In this document: positions 1-11,600 of the stretch, piece after piece
Numbering within the stretch: position 1 is the stretch's first letter
How the letters are laid out: the number at the start of each line of letters is the position of its first letter
Source: Bolinopsis microptera
Lineage: Eukaryota > Ctenophora > Tentaculata > Lobata > Bolinopsidae
Assembly: GCF_026151205.1 (NCBI RefSeq)
Contig: NC_087075.1
Location: 618,501-682,500, forward strand
Direction of reading: 5' to 3'
Length of the DNA: 64,000 nt
Notes under the pieces: generated by a model
The model's database searches: none
The model's input: only the letters and a program-made list of their open reading frames with translations
Told to the model about the DNA's origin: nothing
Translations under genes and position numbers: made by a program

Positions 1-439
1 CTATTTGATTTACGATCGCTTACATATTAAAACACTACTACAATACTTTCACAAAACAAAACGACGGGACACAGAAAGGAGAAGGACACCACACACACGG
101 AGAACTGGCTTGCTGTAGATTGAGAATCTGAATTATATTTAATTATGATCTTTGTTCAATTAAAAAGGTGTGATCATACTACTAGAGTATATTGGGCTGT
201 CACAGTTGCTGCAAGGTTTAACATTGGGGTCCAAAACGTAGAGTGTTGAGTACAACTTATAATTTTCGCTGTTTTTACTAGTAAGAGATACAAAATAAAA
301 AATATAAAGAATATAAATACTGCAAGTTTACGGATATAGCGCGAGCGAGCGGCGCCATTTCATAATTCTGGCGCTGGTAAATCACGCTGGGTAATGAAAT
401 GAAAAAGTTATACAATGTTTAAGTTTTTGGCGCGCTATA

Positions 440-600
440 CCTTGATTGACAAAGTCAATCCGACCAGAATCGTTTGCTCTGCGAAGCAGAGCAACGTCGA
501 CGCGACGCCGAACGTACGACGCATGACTCCATCGAAGATGCGAAGCAAGAATGCTAAGTTCGCTGCGGCGCAGTCGAAGCGGCGAGACCTCCAACACTAT
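440..600. repeat. Cluster of short perfect hairpins (unit A)
   Basis: A GC-richer stretch contains successive short inverted repeats with three-base loops: GATTGAC-AAA-GTCAATC at 444-460 and TTGCTCTGC-GAA-GCAGAGCAA at 474-494. A third, GCATC-GAA-GATGC, is clear in units B and C and partly damaged in A. The pattern recurs in all three copies, so it is real sequence. It lies 5' of a possible small secreted-protein ORF. Its function is unknown; a structured RNA or a mobile-element end are possibilities. Confidence 0.55.
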
Positions 601-682
601 ACCAAAAATTCAGAGTCCCATATCTCTTCATTAAGCCGTCGATAAAACAATTGCAATATAATAATTTAACATAACAATCAAA

Positions 683-960
683 ATGCACGTCTACCTCGAA
701 TAAAAGTGTTTTTCGGATTTTTTCTTTTAGTTTACCCCTTATTTTAACATGGCAGCAGTCACTAGCGCTTTGCACGCCGCTTTTTTCAAGCTTCATGAAC
801 GTCGCGTACAGAAGAAAAATACGATGAGAGGATCACACAAGGAACATCAAGCTAGGAAAATGTCAAAGCACAATCCCAAACTTTTCAATTGTTAATGAAA
901 TGCAACCCACCGCTTTTGCGCTTTAGTAAAACAAAGTAATTTTTAGTAAAACAAAGTATT
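683..960 (+). CDS. Possible small secreted protein, unit A copy (frameshifted)
   Basis: The ATG at 683 starts the same reading as the 107-codon ORF at 36,464-36,787 in unit C, but one-base indels break the frame inside the hydrophobic stretch. See the unit C entry for the protein features. No family is recognised. The repeated AGTAAAACAAAGTA near 925-960 marks the 3' part. Confidence 0.25.
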
Positions 961-969
961 TTTATTTAT

Positions 970-2140
970 TAGCATGCAATCGATTCATAAGAAATAATTA
1001 TAAGAATATAATAGTAATTCACACCATATAACTGATACGTTTCGAGTAGTCGTGCCATGGCTAAATTTAACTAGGACCAGTGGTGTCGATTAACAATTTT
1101 AAAAAGGTGCTTCTAAAGTGACACAAATGGAAAATTTTAAGAAAAGACGGATCAAAAACACAGATCCAAGGACAAAGGAGACCCCACTGCAGGACCATAC
1201 ATGCTATTGGCTTGTGCATGGCCCAAAAGGTTCGAGTTGTCCAGGAAACTTAACGAAGCAGGTCACCTAGTTTTGAATTCAGACTAGGCTTGATGCGTCT
1301 GGGGTTTCTAGGGGTGGGGAGTAGGATTTAGGATGTGCCAGGTTTGTTTCAGGCGGACATGGAAATAAGCGAGGTAATATAAATGTATATAAAAATCATA
1401 TCCAATAAAAAATAGATCCAAAAATAGATCCAAAGAATTCACACGGCAGTCAGGTAACATTCAGACAGGGATGCTTTTGAAACAGGTCTAATAAGCGCTT
1501 TTGTAATTTAGATGTATGCAAGGGAAGGGATGCTGATAGACAAAGCTGGTTACAATTCCAGCAATTAGGAGGGAGCCACTCAATTTCACTGGACGCCCAT
1601 GTTGTCAATTAGCTGGGTTTTCACGTAAGAGCTTTTTGATACGGCTCTTTGAAATTGAGTGGGGGGAAGAAAGGTCGGAAAATTATACTAGAGCAGGGAC
1701 CATGACATTGTTTTCAGGTGATATCAAAAGGAAGCAAGCGTGCGCATCCATCGAAGAAATTTAGACGAGTATAATTTGCAAATCCCAAACTGTAAAGCAT
1801 TGCAATTTTTGGTAGGTTTATAAACCTACAAAAACGCGAGCGGACTCGTCGACGGTCTTTAGAGACAAAATTTTAACCAGTAACATCACCCGTCAATGAC
1901 GGTTGTTCGCCTCGTACGCTGCGCACATTCCATGTGCAATTAGGACACACTTTATTTCGTAAAAAGCAATGTAACAAGCATTGAATAAGTTACACAATTT
2001 GCGGCCATTCGCGTATTTGCCAAAAATTTTAAATCGAGCGCTATCGATTCGTACCATTTTATGAACGGGTGAGGTTTTTTTAGGCCTGGCGGAAAAGACA
2101 TATTCACACAACGGTTGTTATATGTTTCAAGTATAGTACC
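970..2140. other. No gene recognised (unit A; also ~18,970-20,080 and ~36,800-37,880)
   Basis: I see no credible exon in this stretch. It holds a perfect 18-bp palindrome (GTAGGTTTATAAACCTAC, 1,812-1,829; imperfect in B near 19,790 and in C near 37,577) and short repeats of ATAGATCCAAA. Open frames here differ between copies and are not supported. Confidence 0.5.
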
Positions 2141-2148
2141 TGGTTCAC

Positions 2149-2305
2149 AGGGTCGCTCACATAATTACGTACTCACCGAGGGAGGAAGGTTTTCCAAAAT
2201 AACGATAGGTAATTTGACACAATACTTTGTGGAAATCTGATACGGAGGGGAAAGGGGGGTTAAAAAATGTTCCAAAAACTGATTACGTATTATGTGAACA
2301 CCCCC
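2149..2305. mobile_element. MITE with ~26-bp terminal inverted repeats (unit A)
   Basis: The left end reads AGGGTCGCTCACATAATTAC and the right end GATTACGTATTATGTGAAC followed by a C run, giving inverted termini of about 26 bases around a ~110-base core that contains GGAAGGTTTTCC and GTTAAAAAATG. With units B and C as guides the terminus reads GGGGTCGTTCACATA. It has no coding capacity, as expected for a non-autonomous DNA transposon. No clear target-site duplication is readable through the noise, so the superfamily is not assigned. Confidence 0.7.
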
Positions 2306-2402
2306 AATAGCTGATTTTGAGTCGCTTTGTACCTAACAGGAACTTCCTTATTTCGCGTGTGGTCACCCTGCAAATGTGCTTTGTCTGTTTTCTTTTCCTC
2401 AG

Positions 2403-2468
2403 TAGTATATCTAAAAGAATGTTGTTGACACTGTGTACTGACCTCACAACATCGACATCTTGCACAAG
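2403..2468 (+). CDS. Coding-like internal exon, unit A
   Basis: A pyrimidine-rich acceptor (TTTTCTTTTCCTCAG) precedes a short open stretch. Compared across the three copies it reads VYLKDVVDTVLDLTKSD, then a donor-like CAAG/GTAA-type end. The reading is consistent in units A, B and C after allowing for single-base indels, which favours a real exon. I do not recognise the protein and did not find its other exons with confidence. Confidence 0.33.
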
Positions 2469-2519
2469 TAACTACTACCAGATTGCTTCCCAGGAGCTAT
2501 TTAGAGATTACTTATGATT

Positions 2520-5462
2520 TGGGTCCAGTCCAACAGTTTTGTGATTTGAGATTGCATAGAAAATGAAGTCACATAGTAAACGCGTTAATCTCAAATTATA
2601 TACATTCAATACTTTAAATTTACTCATTATTTGTTTTCACACCAATATATAAAATCTTAAATGAAGTTGTTTATAAATTACCATTTTTTAGCATAACTCT
2701 ATTTAGAGATAAGAGGTGGTTATTGTGTTAAGCTACATAAAACCAGTAATAATACTTATGTAATATTATAAAAAGTAAACTGTTGTACTGAAAACACCAT
2801 TCTCTCAGATTAGAGTTTTTTATATATCAGAAATTGGACACAATTGCAAGTTACAACTATTTTATATGTAAATGGTGATATATTTAATTCATCGACCATT
2901 ACATATGTTAAATAAGTCAGTAAATCAGTATCTGTGGTCCATGTAAAGATTCCATCTATCTAACCAATGACGCTTTAAGCTTACACAAACAGATGACATA
3001 CTTCATACCAAAAATTCCCTGAATTAGATAGTTCATTAAAACTTACTTTTCGGGAAATATTCCTGTTGCTACTTCGTACTACGGCATATGTCCCAACGAA
3101 GAAAATAACAAGAGGAACATATGGGGCTGAAAATGAGAGAATATTTCTACACCATGTTTCTTGTCTTTTGCCAGTGCATCATCAATGCTATGTCGCCAAA
3201 GGTATGGTACTACTTAATCATGTCTAAAATACCATGTGACCTATAACAAACCATTGTGACAAATATAATTGGCTATTTTTTTAGAAGCCAAATAGTGATC
3301 AGTACCTGAAGTGGTCTTACATTGTGTCTGTAAATACCCATTTAATTACAGGAATACTTCCTGGTGACAGACACGCCTCCGGACAAAACACATCATACCT
3401 AGATATATCAGCGGAGTTACTTACGTTGGAGCCCATGTTGGCCTCCATGCCTCCCTTAAAAGGCCAACTATCCGAACGCAAGTGTTGACAAGAGTTGTAA
3501 ACCCATTCCCGTGAGCTGCTTGAGTGATATTAGCTGGTACGTATAAACAAAAGCAGTTGTCTGGGTTTTATATGATGTTGAAATTGAACAGGAGAAGCTT
3601 TTGCTCCATGTATCACAATGTGAGTTAATTGAAAAAAACAGTGACCTTAATGTTAAGTACGATAACTTTGGTTTATTTTTATCAAATTAACTCAGAAAAA
3701 GGTATAATAGATGTCAAGACCTGTCGTGAGTTGATAGTAGTTGGAGATGCTCTGTGCATGTATAAAGAACGGTAAATCGACGGCTCTGGATTTACGATTG
3801 TTCAGTTGAAATTGTTACTTTCACACATCCTTTGACACTTGGTGGGTACAGACGACAAATATAACTAACTTCTTATTCGGAATCATTTAGCTTGTTTTGA
3901 AGCTATGTGATTGACTTAACATTTTGACAATCTGTATAATCTGCACAATTGCCGTCGTTTTACCTTATAATAAAACCGATTTGATAAAAGGTTAAAACTT
4001 TGACCATAAAATACATAGCCAAGTAAGTACAATAACTTCTCATCGCTGAACAATATAGCCTGCTCCTTGCATGCTAGTTCCATGTCGGAAGTCGTACTCA
4101 CGAATATCACTAATTAAAATTATCACTTACAAGACGTCCAAACTGAGAGCTCAAAGAAAAAGAGACACGGAAAGAAGCTCACTACATGATGTTAATGATG
4201 AACCCCGTCAGCAATGTAAATATTTCAAAACTTATATAAATCCTAGCTGTGAGTGTATCTCTAATCATTGCTATTGGTTAGTTAATTGCATCACCGTCCA
4301 TAAATTAACTTCTCCCGTGGCTTCTTAGTTTATAAATAAAGAGAGATGTATAATTGCAAAATCAATTATGACAATATATTTCAGGTTGATCATGACGATA
4401 TCTCTTTTGCCACTGGAGAGATCTGGGAAGCCACACATTCTTGCACAAAACACCCGCGAAGTCGTTCCGACATCTCACATTCGGAGTTGCCAGTGCCACG
4501 GTCAAACTTCATCTTCACACCGTGTCTAGTTCGGGCCCCTGATGTGCTCCAACTGACCCCAACCCGTAAGTAACTTTAACATCCTGAGGATACTGTCGAT
4601 ATTGTTTGTAATGCCCTGGCAACCCGACAGTGGATGGACAGCAGATTGTCTTTGCGGGACTAGTCTGACCGATAGGTTTGGTAAAACTGTCAAGGTTGAG
4701 ACACCTGAAACATTTAACTTTAGGTGTTGAAATGGGAATAAATTATTCTGGGTCACCACAGTAACTGATATAATTCTCGTTTATTTACATAAAAAATTGC
4801 ACCAGTTTTAGACTGTAATATTACTTTAAATACCCTTAAATTTCATCTTAAAAAAAACCAAAAGTTTTTGCTAGACAGTTTATCTGATAATCAAATTTTA
4901 ATCTATTCATAACGTTTTAATTGATTATTACATATATTGAAGATAGTTTAATAACAGTTAAGTTTAGTTTCAAAGATCTCTTTTGTTGTACCTTTTAGCT
5001 CACAGGTCTGTATTAAGGGATTAAATATTAAACAATTCAAAATTTCACCTTGGACCCCCTAGACTTTTTAGTTAAATTCTCCGACTGTATTTCAAAATAT
5101 TTATTAGAGTGAGTTAATACATTTCTTTTTCAAGAACATGCTACATAACCGACTACGAAAATGATGATTTGGTACCGATAAGAAAGTATATGTGATGTTA
5201 GTATAGCTATGACCAACTAAGCTCTTAATATTAGTATCCTGTTTATATTTCGCTGACTAATGATCAGAATCGCGTTTACGACTACATAAAGTTGGCCATT
5301 ATTCAAGATATTCAAAGCTCGTTATGGTTTAATTTGCCACGATACATTCTATTATGTAAAGCTCTATGTTTTCGTTCCTGGAATTGTTTAAATCATCATC
5401 CTACAGACACTAAACCATCTAAAATAACCATTGTTTATACAATATCCCACCCTGTAGCGAAA
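2520..5462 (+). other. Intron or intergenic stretch with two weak exon candidates (unit A; B counterpart ~20,460-23,439)
   Basis: Most of this is AT-rich with no recognisable gene. There are two exon-like islands between splice-like signals. One is at about 4,131-4,215 after an acceptor TTACAAG/TTACAG, containing HDVNDEP. The other is about 4,385-4,566 after TATTTCAG, ending before GTAAGTAAC. In unit B they fall at about 22,091-22,188 and 22,364-22,560. Their predicted residues disagree between copies, so neither is called as a gene. They might be 5' exons of the RP9 homolog or of a separate gene. Confidence 0.3.
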
Positions 5463-5490
5463 ATGTCGGAAGGGTTCATTATCCCCCCGA

Positions 5491-5553
<63 letters not shown>

Positions 5554-6757
5554 AGCTCGAGATCGCCTGGCTCCAAAACTCCGAGAAAAGAAGCCAACAA
5601 GTTAACACAAACTGACTTGTTCTACCAAGATCCATTAGAAATGGTCACGTAGCAGATCTGAAGCAGAAACCCGAGACTTGTGAGCCGCCTGCCGGATGAA
5701 CAGCGAGGTGAAAACGTGTAAATTTGTTTATAACAAACAAGTGTACAATATGTTTATAACGTTTTAAAATACGTCTTTTGATAATTTTATATTCGTGGCT
5801 ATGCAGGTACGATATTTCGATAAAATGTTTTCGAAGGGAATAAGTTAGGCACATAATGTATGTTTATCGTTTGCAGTGCGAGAAAATTCTGAAGTCTGCC
5901 CCAACAAAAGGGCTGTGGATGCCACTAGGGAAGGAGGTAAAAGTGATGCAATGTTGGCGATGCACACAGTATGGTCACCGAAACAGGAATAAAGAGTGAA
6001 CATTAGCCTCTAAAGGGAACCTCAAACGAACAGCTTCGTAAGATTCACGAGGATCAATGTATCACATGATGCGGCAGAAGGTAGGTAAATTGAGCCTTTG
6101 AGCTAGAGATCCTTCGTTGGTCTACGTTGTAATTGCTATGTTTTAGAAGTGTCGTTTAAAATTGTATCGACCGATTTGCCCATCAGTAATGAACGATCAG
6201 TATACTTTGATTCAGCTTACACATTTATTTTTGAAAATCCAATCAAGCAATAAAATTGATGTATATTACAAATATCAATTAATAAATTGATGAATGATGA
6301 AGCAAGCTTCCTTAATTCGGGATAGCCTGTGGCAGACAACGCCGATCTAATGCTACTACAACCTACACAAGTGCAAGTAAGTAGTAAAATATTTCATGCT
6401 AGGCATGGCAATTAATATAATAAATAATTAAAATAATTCCTCAGCAAACGATGACCAGGATGAGGATGGCAACACCAAAAAGAGTTGAGGGATAGCTCAG
6501 ATGAAAAGCAAAGTGGAGAAGATACTAGTGGTGGCAGTGATGAAGACTCCGAAAAAGAAAAGAAGAAGACGAAAGAAGAAGAGGCAATAAGAAGAAAAGA
6601 AAAAGTCAATCAATCCACGAGGGAGAAAGATACAGATCATGGAAAAAAGAGGAGTTCAGAAAAGAAAAATAAAAAGAAGAAAAAAAGGAGACACAACCCG
6701 TCGGACATGAGGATTCAAAAGAATGATCATGAGTTTTCTGAGATTCAGAGTTTCTGA
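5463..6757 (+). CDS. RP9: RP9 (PAP-1) homolog, unit A
   Basis: RP9 is a nuclear Pim-1-associated protein with one CCHC zinc knuckle, linked to pre-mRNA splicing. Four exons are visible. E1 (5,463-~5,701) starts ATGTCGG and holds LDLFYKDPLE and KQKPETCEP. E2 (5,877-6,080) holds TKGLWMPLGKEVKVMQCWRC and YGHRTG..EC (the knuckle), then IHEDPMY and a GTAGGT donor. E3 (~6,320-6,374) holds DNARI..LLQTLHKC. E4 (~6,445-6,757) is an acidic-serine then lysine-rich tail (DSSDE, SDEDSEKEKKK), typical of the family. A 58-G run at 5,494-5,551 interrupts E1 and indels break the frame several times. Unit B lacks the G run. Family assignment is very sure; exact start and stop are not. Confidence 0.88.
5494..5551 (+). 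repeat. 58-base G homopolymer inside RP9 exon 1 (unit A only)
   Basis: The run sits between ATCCCCCCGAATT and CAAGCTCGAG. At the same place unit B reads ATCCCCCCAAGCTCGAG with no run. Its presence in one copy only, inside a conserved exon, points to a sequencing or consensus artefact. Confidence 0.9.
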
Positions 6758-7257
6758 ACTACGATTTAATCATAAAATACTGAAAAAGTATTTCAATACA
6801 GTACGTCAACTAGAATGTTATCGGGATTACAAAATACACATGATATGGACTAAAAGGTATTAACTCTTGAATTAACCCCAGTTATATTTTCTACAAACTC
6901 TCAAACAGACTACTAGTTTTTTTGACACACAACGACGGAAATACAGTTTTGACAAATATTATTGACTTTAACGTCTACCACAGCCATATTACCTATTTAT
7001 TGTGAGTTATAAAGTACGAACTGATTTTTATAATGTTAAGAAGATACGAACAAGATGTAATTTTTCACTGTGTTTTATTGAAGGCAAAAATTCGAATCAT
7101 ATCATACACTGTTGCAATGTTTGCTTTTGGAGTGCATAAATCACGATACCAGCATTATATCCGGACCGTTATTAATAAAGTGATCTACAGATAGCATGCA
7201 GTAGATTGTAGACAACAAGTAATTAAGAACACAAAGCACAATGAAGAAGCCCAAAAG

Positions 7258-8508
7258 ATGTCTCGCAAATAAACAGCCTTCCCGTTCGACATCATCCCCA
7301 CCGACCCAGACCTCACAGCAGTCAGCACCATCGAGAGTGAGATCGTCTATCTGTCCCTGCAAGATATATCTCCCAAAATATATACTGGTCAAACACACGG
7401 ACTCTTGTCGCGTATTTTGTTTTCAGGCACTTCACTCCTGTCCATTTCAAGTGACAATCATTTGTGTGAGATATATTGAGACTAGGAAGAACCGCATAGG
7501 TATCAATGCCCTCACGATAATCCGCTGTATGCACTGTAGAAGTCAGGGATGGGAAGTATTCGCCTACTGGGGATGACGAAGGGGTAAGTTTGTTTTATAC
7601 TTCTTTAGTTTTTAAGCTCAGTTATTTTAAGGAATGTTTTTGTGAGGTTAGTAATAATTCCTGAAAATATCTTTGCTGATTCCCTCCCTCAAAAAGTCAA
7701 AATACATTCAAATCCTTTCCTAATTAAGAGCCTTGTGCATATAACAAACTTTACTAATTGTCTTTTCAAATATTACAGGTTATAAATTGTGGGAACTGAC
7801 AAAAGAGAACCCATCGTGATGATACAACCAAGCACGACACTTCATCGCCGCCTTCTCAGTCGATATCCACAGGATCCACCCGTGGTACTGCATCTGGAGA
7901 TGGCGCCTCTCTAGTCTGGAACCAAGACACAAAGCAAACTCATAGCACGTTCTGACGAATGAGACAGTGAGCTGTTAACATGTGACTGGAGCGAACCAAC
8001 GTAAGTTGTTTGCGGGGACGGAGAGGGTGTTGAACATATTTCCGTGGGACAACTGGGGGGAATATCAGACAGGATACCCTTTCGGAGGAAGTGAGCGTGG
8101 AATACGTGGTTGTGTTATTCTTATGATATTCTAGTTTTAGGATGTATGGACGGTGTTATCCGAGCTACCTCCATCCACCCTCTTTCCCTCACAAACCCCT
8201 GACGCCACATTGGGATCACTCTGATAACTCTATAAGGGCCTGTAGTTTGTCGCATGATGAAGAGAGATCATGACAATAGAATGATTAATTTGTTAGGGCA
8301 GTGGTCCCGTTGAAAACAGGATGAGGATATTAAAAACATTCTGTTGAGGGACAGTGATAAGGATAGTGGTGATTCAGAGGATAATGATGATGAAGAGTCA
8401 GAATCGTCAGAAGATGAGCAACCTAAGAAAAAGAAAATTAAACATATTAGTTCGAAGGAAATTAAGTACGAACGAGACTGCGGATTTATTTCCAGCAACT
8501 TAGCTTAG
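7258..8508 (+). CDS. WDR55: WDR55 homolog (WD40 protein), unit A
   Basis: WDR55 is a nucleolar WD40 beta-propeller protein involved in rRNA production. The reading, pooled from units A and B, starts at ATGTCTCAAAC (7,258 here) with PFDII..PTQDLTAVITIEGE. It continues with a WD repeat (SISSDKSFVCDIETRK; HDNPLEALCEVRDGEVFATG, 7,430-7,575), an exon with IKLWDLRKREPIVMIQPEHD and SGDGASLVWND (~7,780-7,960), and GVLNIFPWDNWGNISDRYPF (~8,020-8,100). Then come MDGVIRATSIHPL and SLSHDERFLVSIGHDY, followed by an acidic-serine tail with KKKKIKH and ADFFSDLA before TAG at 8,506. The order matches human WDR55. It ends 211 bases before the OSGEP ATG on the same strand. Frameshifts from indels are scattered throughout. 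Confidence 0.87.
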
Positions 8509-8719
8509 TCTTACTATAGTGAACGGTTAAAGAGAAGTATAGACTACCGTTGACTTTTTATATTAACTATTTCTATTTACCGTAAAATTGACCATAGTAT
8601 GGTATTTAACCTGCCTAATTAACTGTTCTCAATCAATTTGATTATATATACTAAATAAATAGTACGAATAGTACGCAACAATCAACACAATAATTTCCAT
8701 CTTAAAGTTAGCTGAAACA

Positions 8720-9322
8720 ATGGTACTCTCAATCGGTTTGAAGGAAGATGCAAACAAGTAAAAAGGAGTAGGGATTTGAGCGGATGGTGGAAGTATTGTC
8801 CAACCCCCGACCACCCTACTGTGCACCCCCGGTCAACGGTCTTACCAACGTCACACCGCGCAACATCACCGAGACAATATCCTCAAACTATTCAAACAGG
8901 CTATCGATTAAGTATGCTGTTTTAAAACTTAACATACTCAATCTATGGACTTTCACCGAGCCATACTTGAAACTTGATGTGTAGTTTTGTATGGAAAAAC
9001 GAGCGCTTAACACCGTATCTCTTCTTTTCAGGAACAGGTGGTCTATCAATAACCGATATAGACTGTGTGAGTTATACTAAAGACCGGATGGGAGCGCCGG
9101 CTATGTCCAGCACTGCCGTGTAGCGCGCGCACCTCTCTCTGGAGCAACCTGGAACATTCCACTCAATGCCTTTTAACCAATGTATCGTCTCATTTTGAGA
9201 ATGGGTGAGACAGGTCTGTATTACATGTTGTTGTGAATTTAATCTTTATTTTCTTCAATGATATTCTCAGTTTTGGTGAAAACAGATTTCAATCCATTTT
9301 TTTTTTTTTTTTTTTTTTTTTT

Positions 9323-9365
<43 letters not shown>

Positions 9366-10790
9366 CCCCCCCCTTTCCCTCAGTTGAATTGAGTTACAGC
9401 CTTGACTTATTTTGTTTAATCTACGAAGGAAAAGATATTTTTACAATACTTCTGCCAAGGATAAGGAAATCAATACGTGGGTAAAATATTCCGAAAAACA
9501 AAATAATAAATAGTTTAAAATGATTATAATGCAGATTGATGTGTAATAAGAAGGAAAATCAATACATATAATCATCAGATGTATACAGAATACAATAAAG
9601 CATAGGTGTAGTGTATACTGACCAGGAACAGGTTGCAATAACCCCACAGTACTCTACGAGTCGGAGGCCATACACAGGTTGATCAATTACATGAAACAGA
9701 GATACATGATAACGTTGAAACCCTGGATACTAGCAGTCGTCAAAGCACTTGGAACGGTTTTAGTTTAAACGTTTAATCAAATTATTTAAAAGAGTAAATC
9801 TCCGCTTTCTATTTCGTAAAAACTATTTTGTATAGCCAAACTTAGTATCTTTGGTATTTCAACATTGGATTCTGGCCGAATTAATTCCAAAATAAGACGC
9901 CTACATGCAGGTTAGCCAGAGTGATGAAGTAAGTAACGACCCCTGTCCCAGGATACAACATGTGAGCACTTGCTAAACAGGGAAAAAAGTTTTATTGAGC
10001 TACCTTAACTGAGTCAAAGGAAAGGATGGTCATCTTTTCCTTGGTTTGGTCAAAGAATGTTTATTCTAGCAGGAACCCCGTCTAACACTAAAGTGGTTTT
10101 AAGACACGATAGACAAAAAGTGATTATTCCCTATTTAATTCGCGTTTTTTGACAACCACTTGGAGTACCCCAAAAAAAAATTTTTTATTATTTTATTGGG
10201 CACTAAATTAATATTCCTTGGCCATTTTTTATTTTATTTTTTTCAGTGCTGATTTGAAGCCATTAAAGCATTGACCCAGTCAAAAAAAGTTTCAGTTGTA
10301 TAACTTATAACGGTTTTTGCGGAAAGATGCGTTAAAGTTGATGCCGTGGAGTCAGTAAAAGGGCACGGATATATACATACAAATATATCGTCTCGCGTTT
10401 ATATATAGTAAAGATAAGCTCGGATATTGTATCATGTAATATCTTCTTTCATATACAATATACATCCCATTCTCTAACATTCAATTGGCGTCACCCTGCA
10501 ATTTCCAGACTGTTATCGCACATTGAAGGACTGCTGTAAAGATGCCTTGCGGCAGGAGACTGCCCTAAAGCGATCTTTGTTATTCTTTACAGGGTTAAGC
10601 AAAACAAAATCATCTTCTGTGCGTAAAATTAACATGGGTTCACTTATTAAACGTCACCCATTACTAACTTTCAGTTTGTTGAAACTTGGCCGGATAATGC
10701 ATTTATCTGTTGATTAAACATAATAATACTGTAATTTCCAGAAACAGTGTTCGCGATGCAGTGGAGATAACCGAACGAGCGATCTATCTC
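8720..10790 (+). CDS. OSGEP: OSGEP/Kae1 tRNA threonylcarbamoyladenosine transferase, unit A (3' exons not found)
   Basis: OSGEP is the catalytic subunit of the KEOPS complex, adding threonylcarbamoyl to A37 of ANN-decoding tRNAs. E1 (8,720-~8,909) starts MVLSIGLEGSANKIGVGI and ends with the metal-binding HHRD helix. E2 (9,032-9,213) has [23 protein letters not shown] and VNHCI..HIEMGR. E3 (~9,625-9,750) has NPTVLYVSGGNTQVI and [17 protein letters not shown]4 (~9,905-10,082) has KLSNDPVPGYNIEQ and VKGMDVTFSG. E5 (~10,509-10,591) reads LSHIEGLLKDALAAE..DLCYSLQ. E6 (from ~10,741) has ETVFAMLVEITERAI. The expected GGVGCN and DNGAMIA exons are not recognisable downstream. Motifs were read by comparing A and B, because each alone is frameshifted. 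Confidence 0.93.
9299..9365 (+). repeat. T homopolymer in an OSGEP intron (unit A only)
   Basis: About 66 T with a single A, followed by eight C. In unit B the same intron reads CAATCCATTTCTCTCAGTTG with no such run. It is probably an artefact of the unpolished sequence. Confidence 0.85.
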
Positions 10791-10799
10791 CCAACAGAC

Positions 10800-11600
10800 G
10801 ACAATTCCTCAGATAATCCATCAACTGTTCTGCATAAAATGCTAAGCACCTTCCTATCAAAGACCACCATTAAACCACTTTTAATTATTGACCTATTATA
10901 CTTAGTTGGTAGTTTTTATAGGACCACATTAATTTATTAACATATCATACTTAGTAAATTTTTATTTTGTGTGACTGTATCACCCAGTTTTAACATTTGA
11001 TAATGTACAGTATATTGAACAACCCAATTTGACTGAATGATATTTATATTCTAATAAAATTCTAGATATTTTATATAATATTACAACAGACGACAACTTC
11101 CTGTTTTTTCTTCTATATTAGTTTTACTCAAATCTCATGTACAGACTTTTTTACAAGGACATGACAAATGATACTCACATTAGGCATACATTAATTGCAT
11201 CTAAATATTTCACTTGCATTATAGGCTTAGAATTTATTCTCTAGGTCAAGCAGTATTTAAAATGTTTTAATTCATTTGTAGTATGACAATGTAAGGTATA
11301 TAAGAAGTTATTTAAATTTTGCTTGGGCTATTATATTGACTAGGTATTGAGGTTTAATGAGGAATATGGAATTGAATTCTATATAAATTTACACTATGTG
11401 GTTGGGGGCATTTTGCATATTCAATATGGTACTAACTCATCTATAATCATCTATTTGATTGGTATTCCGTTTTCTGTTAATTTCTCATGAAATAGATTAT
11501 TATATCTAAATTGGCTTTAGTCGGGTGCCCCGCCTAAAAGAACTGGAATCTACCAGGAAGCATCCGTCACGAGCTTGGTCTACATAAAATTAAATTAATA
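10800..11600. other. No gene recognised (unit A; B counterpart ~28,640-29,440)
   Basis: AT-rich sequence with no exon supported in both copies. This is where the missing OSGEP 3' exons would be expected; I searched for the GGVGCN and DNGAMI codons and did not find them. Confidence 0.45.

Noticed and set aside
4071-4328. Cadherin-like exon suggested by the string DVNDEP
   Set aside because: Flanking residues do not match a cadherin repeat and differ between units A and B.
5292-5635. Poly-Gly and poly-Pro ORFs
   Set aside because: They are readings of the 58-G run that is absent from the equivalent place in unit B.
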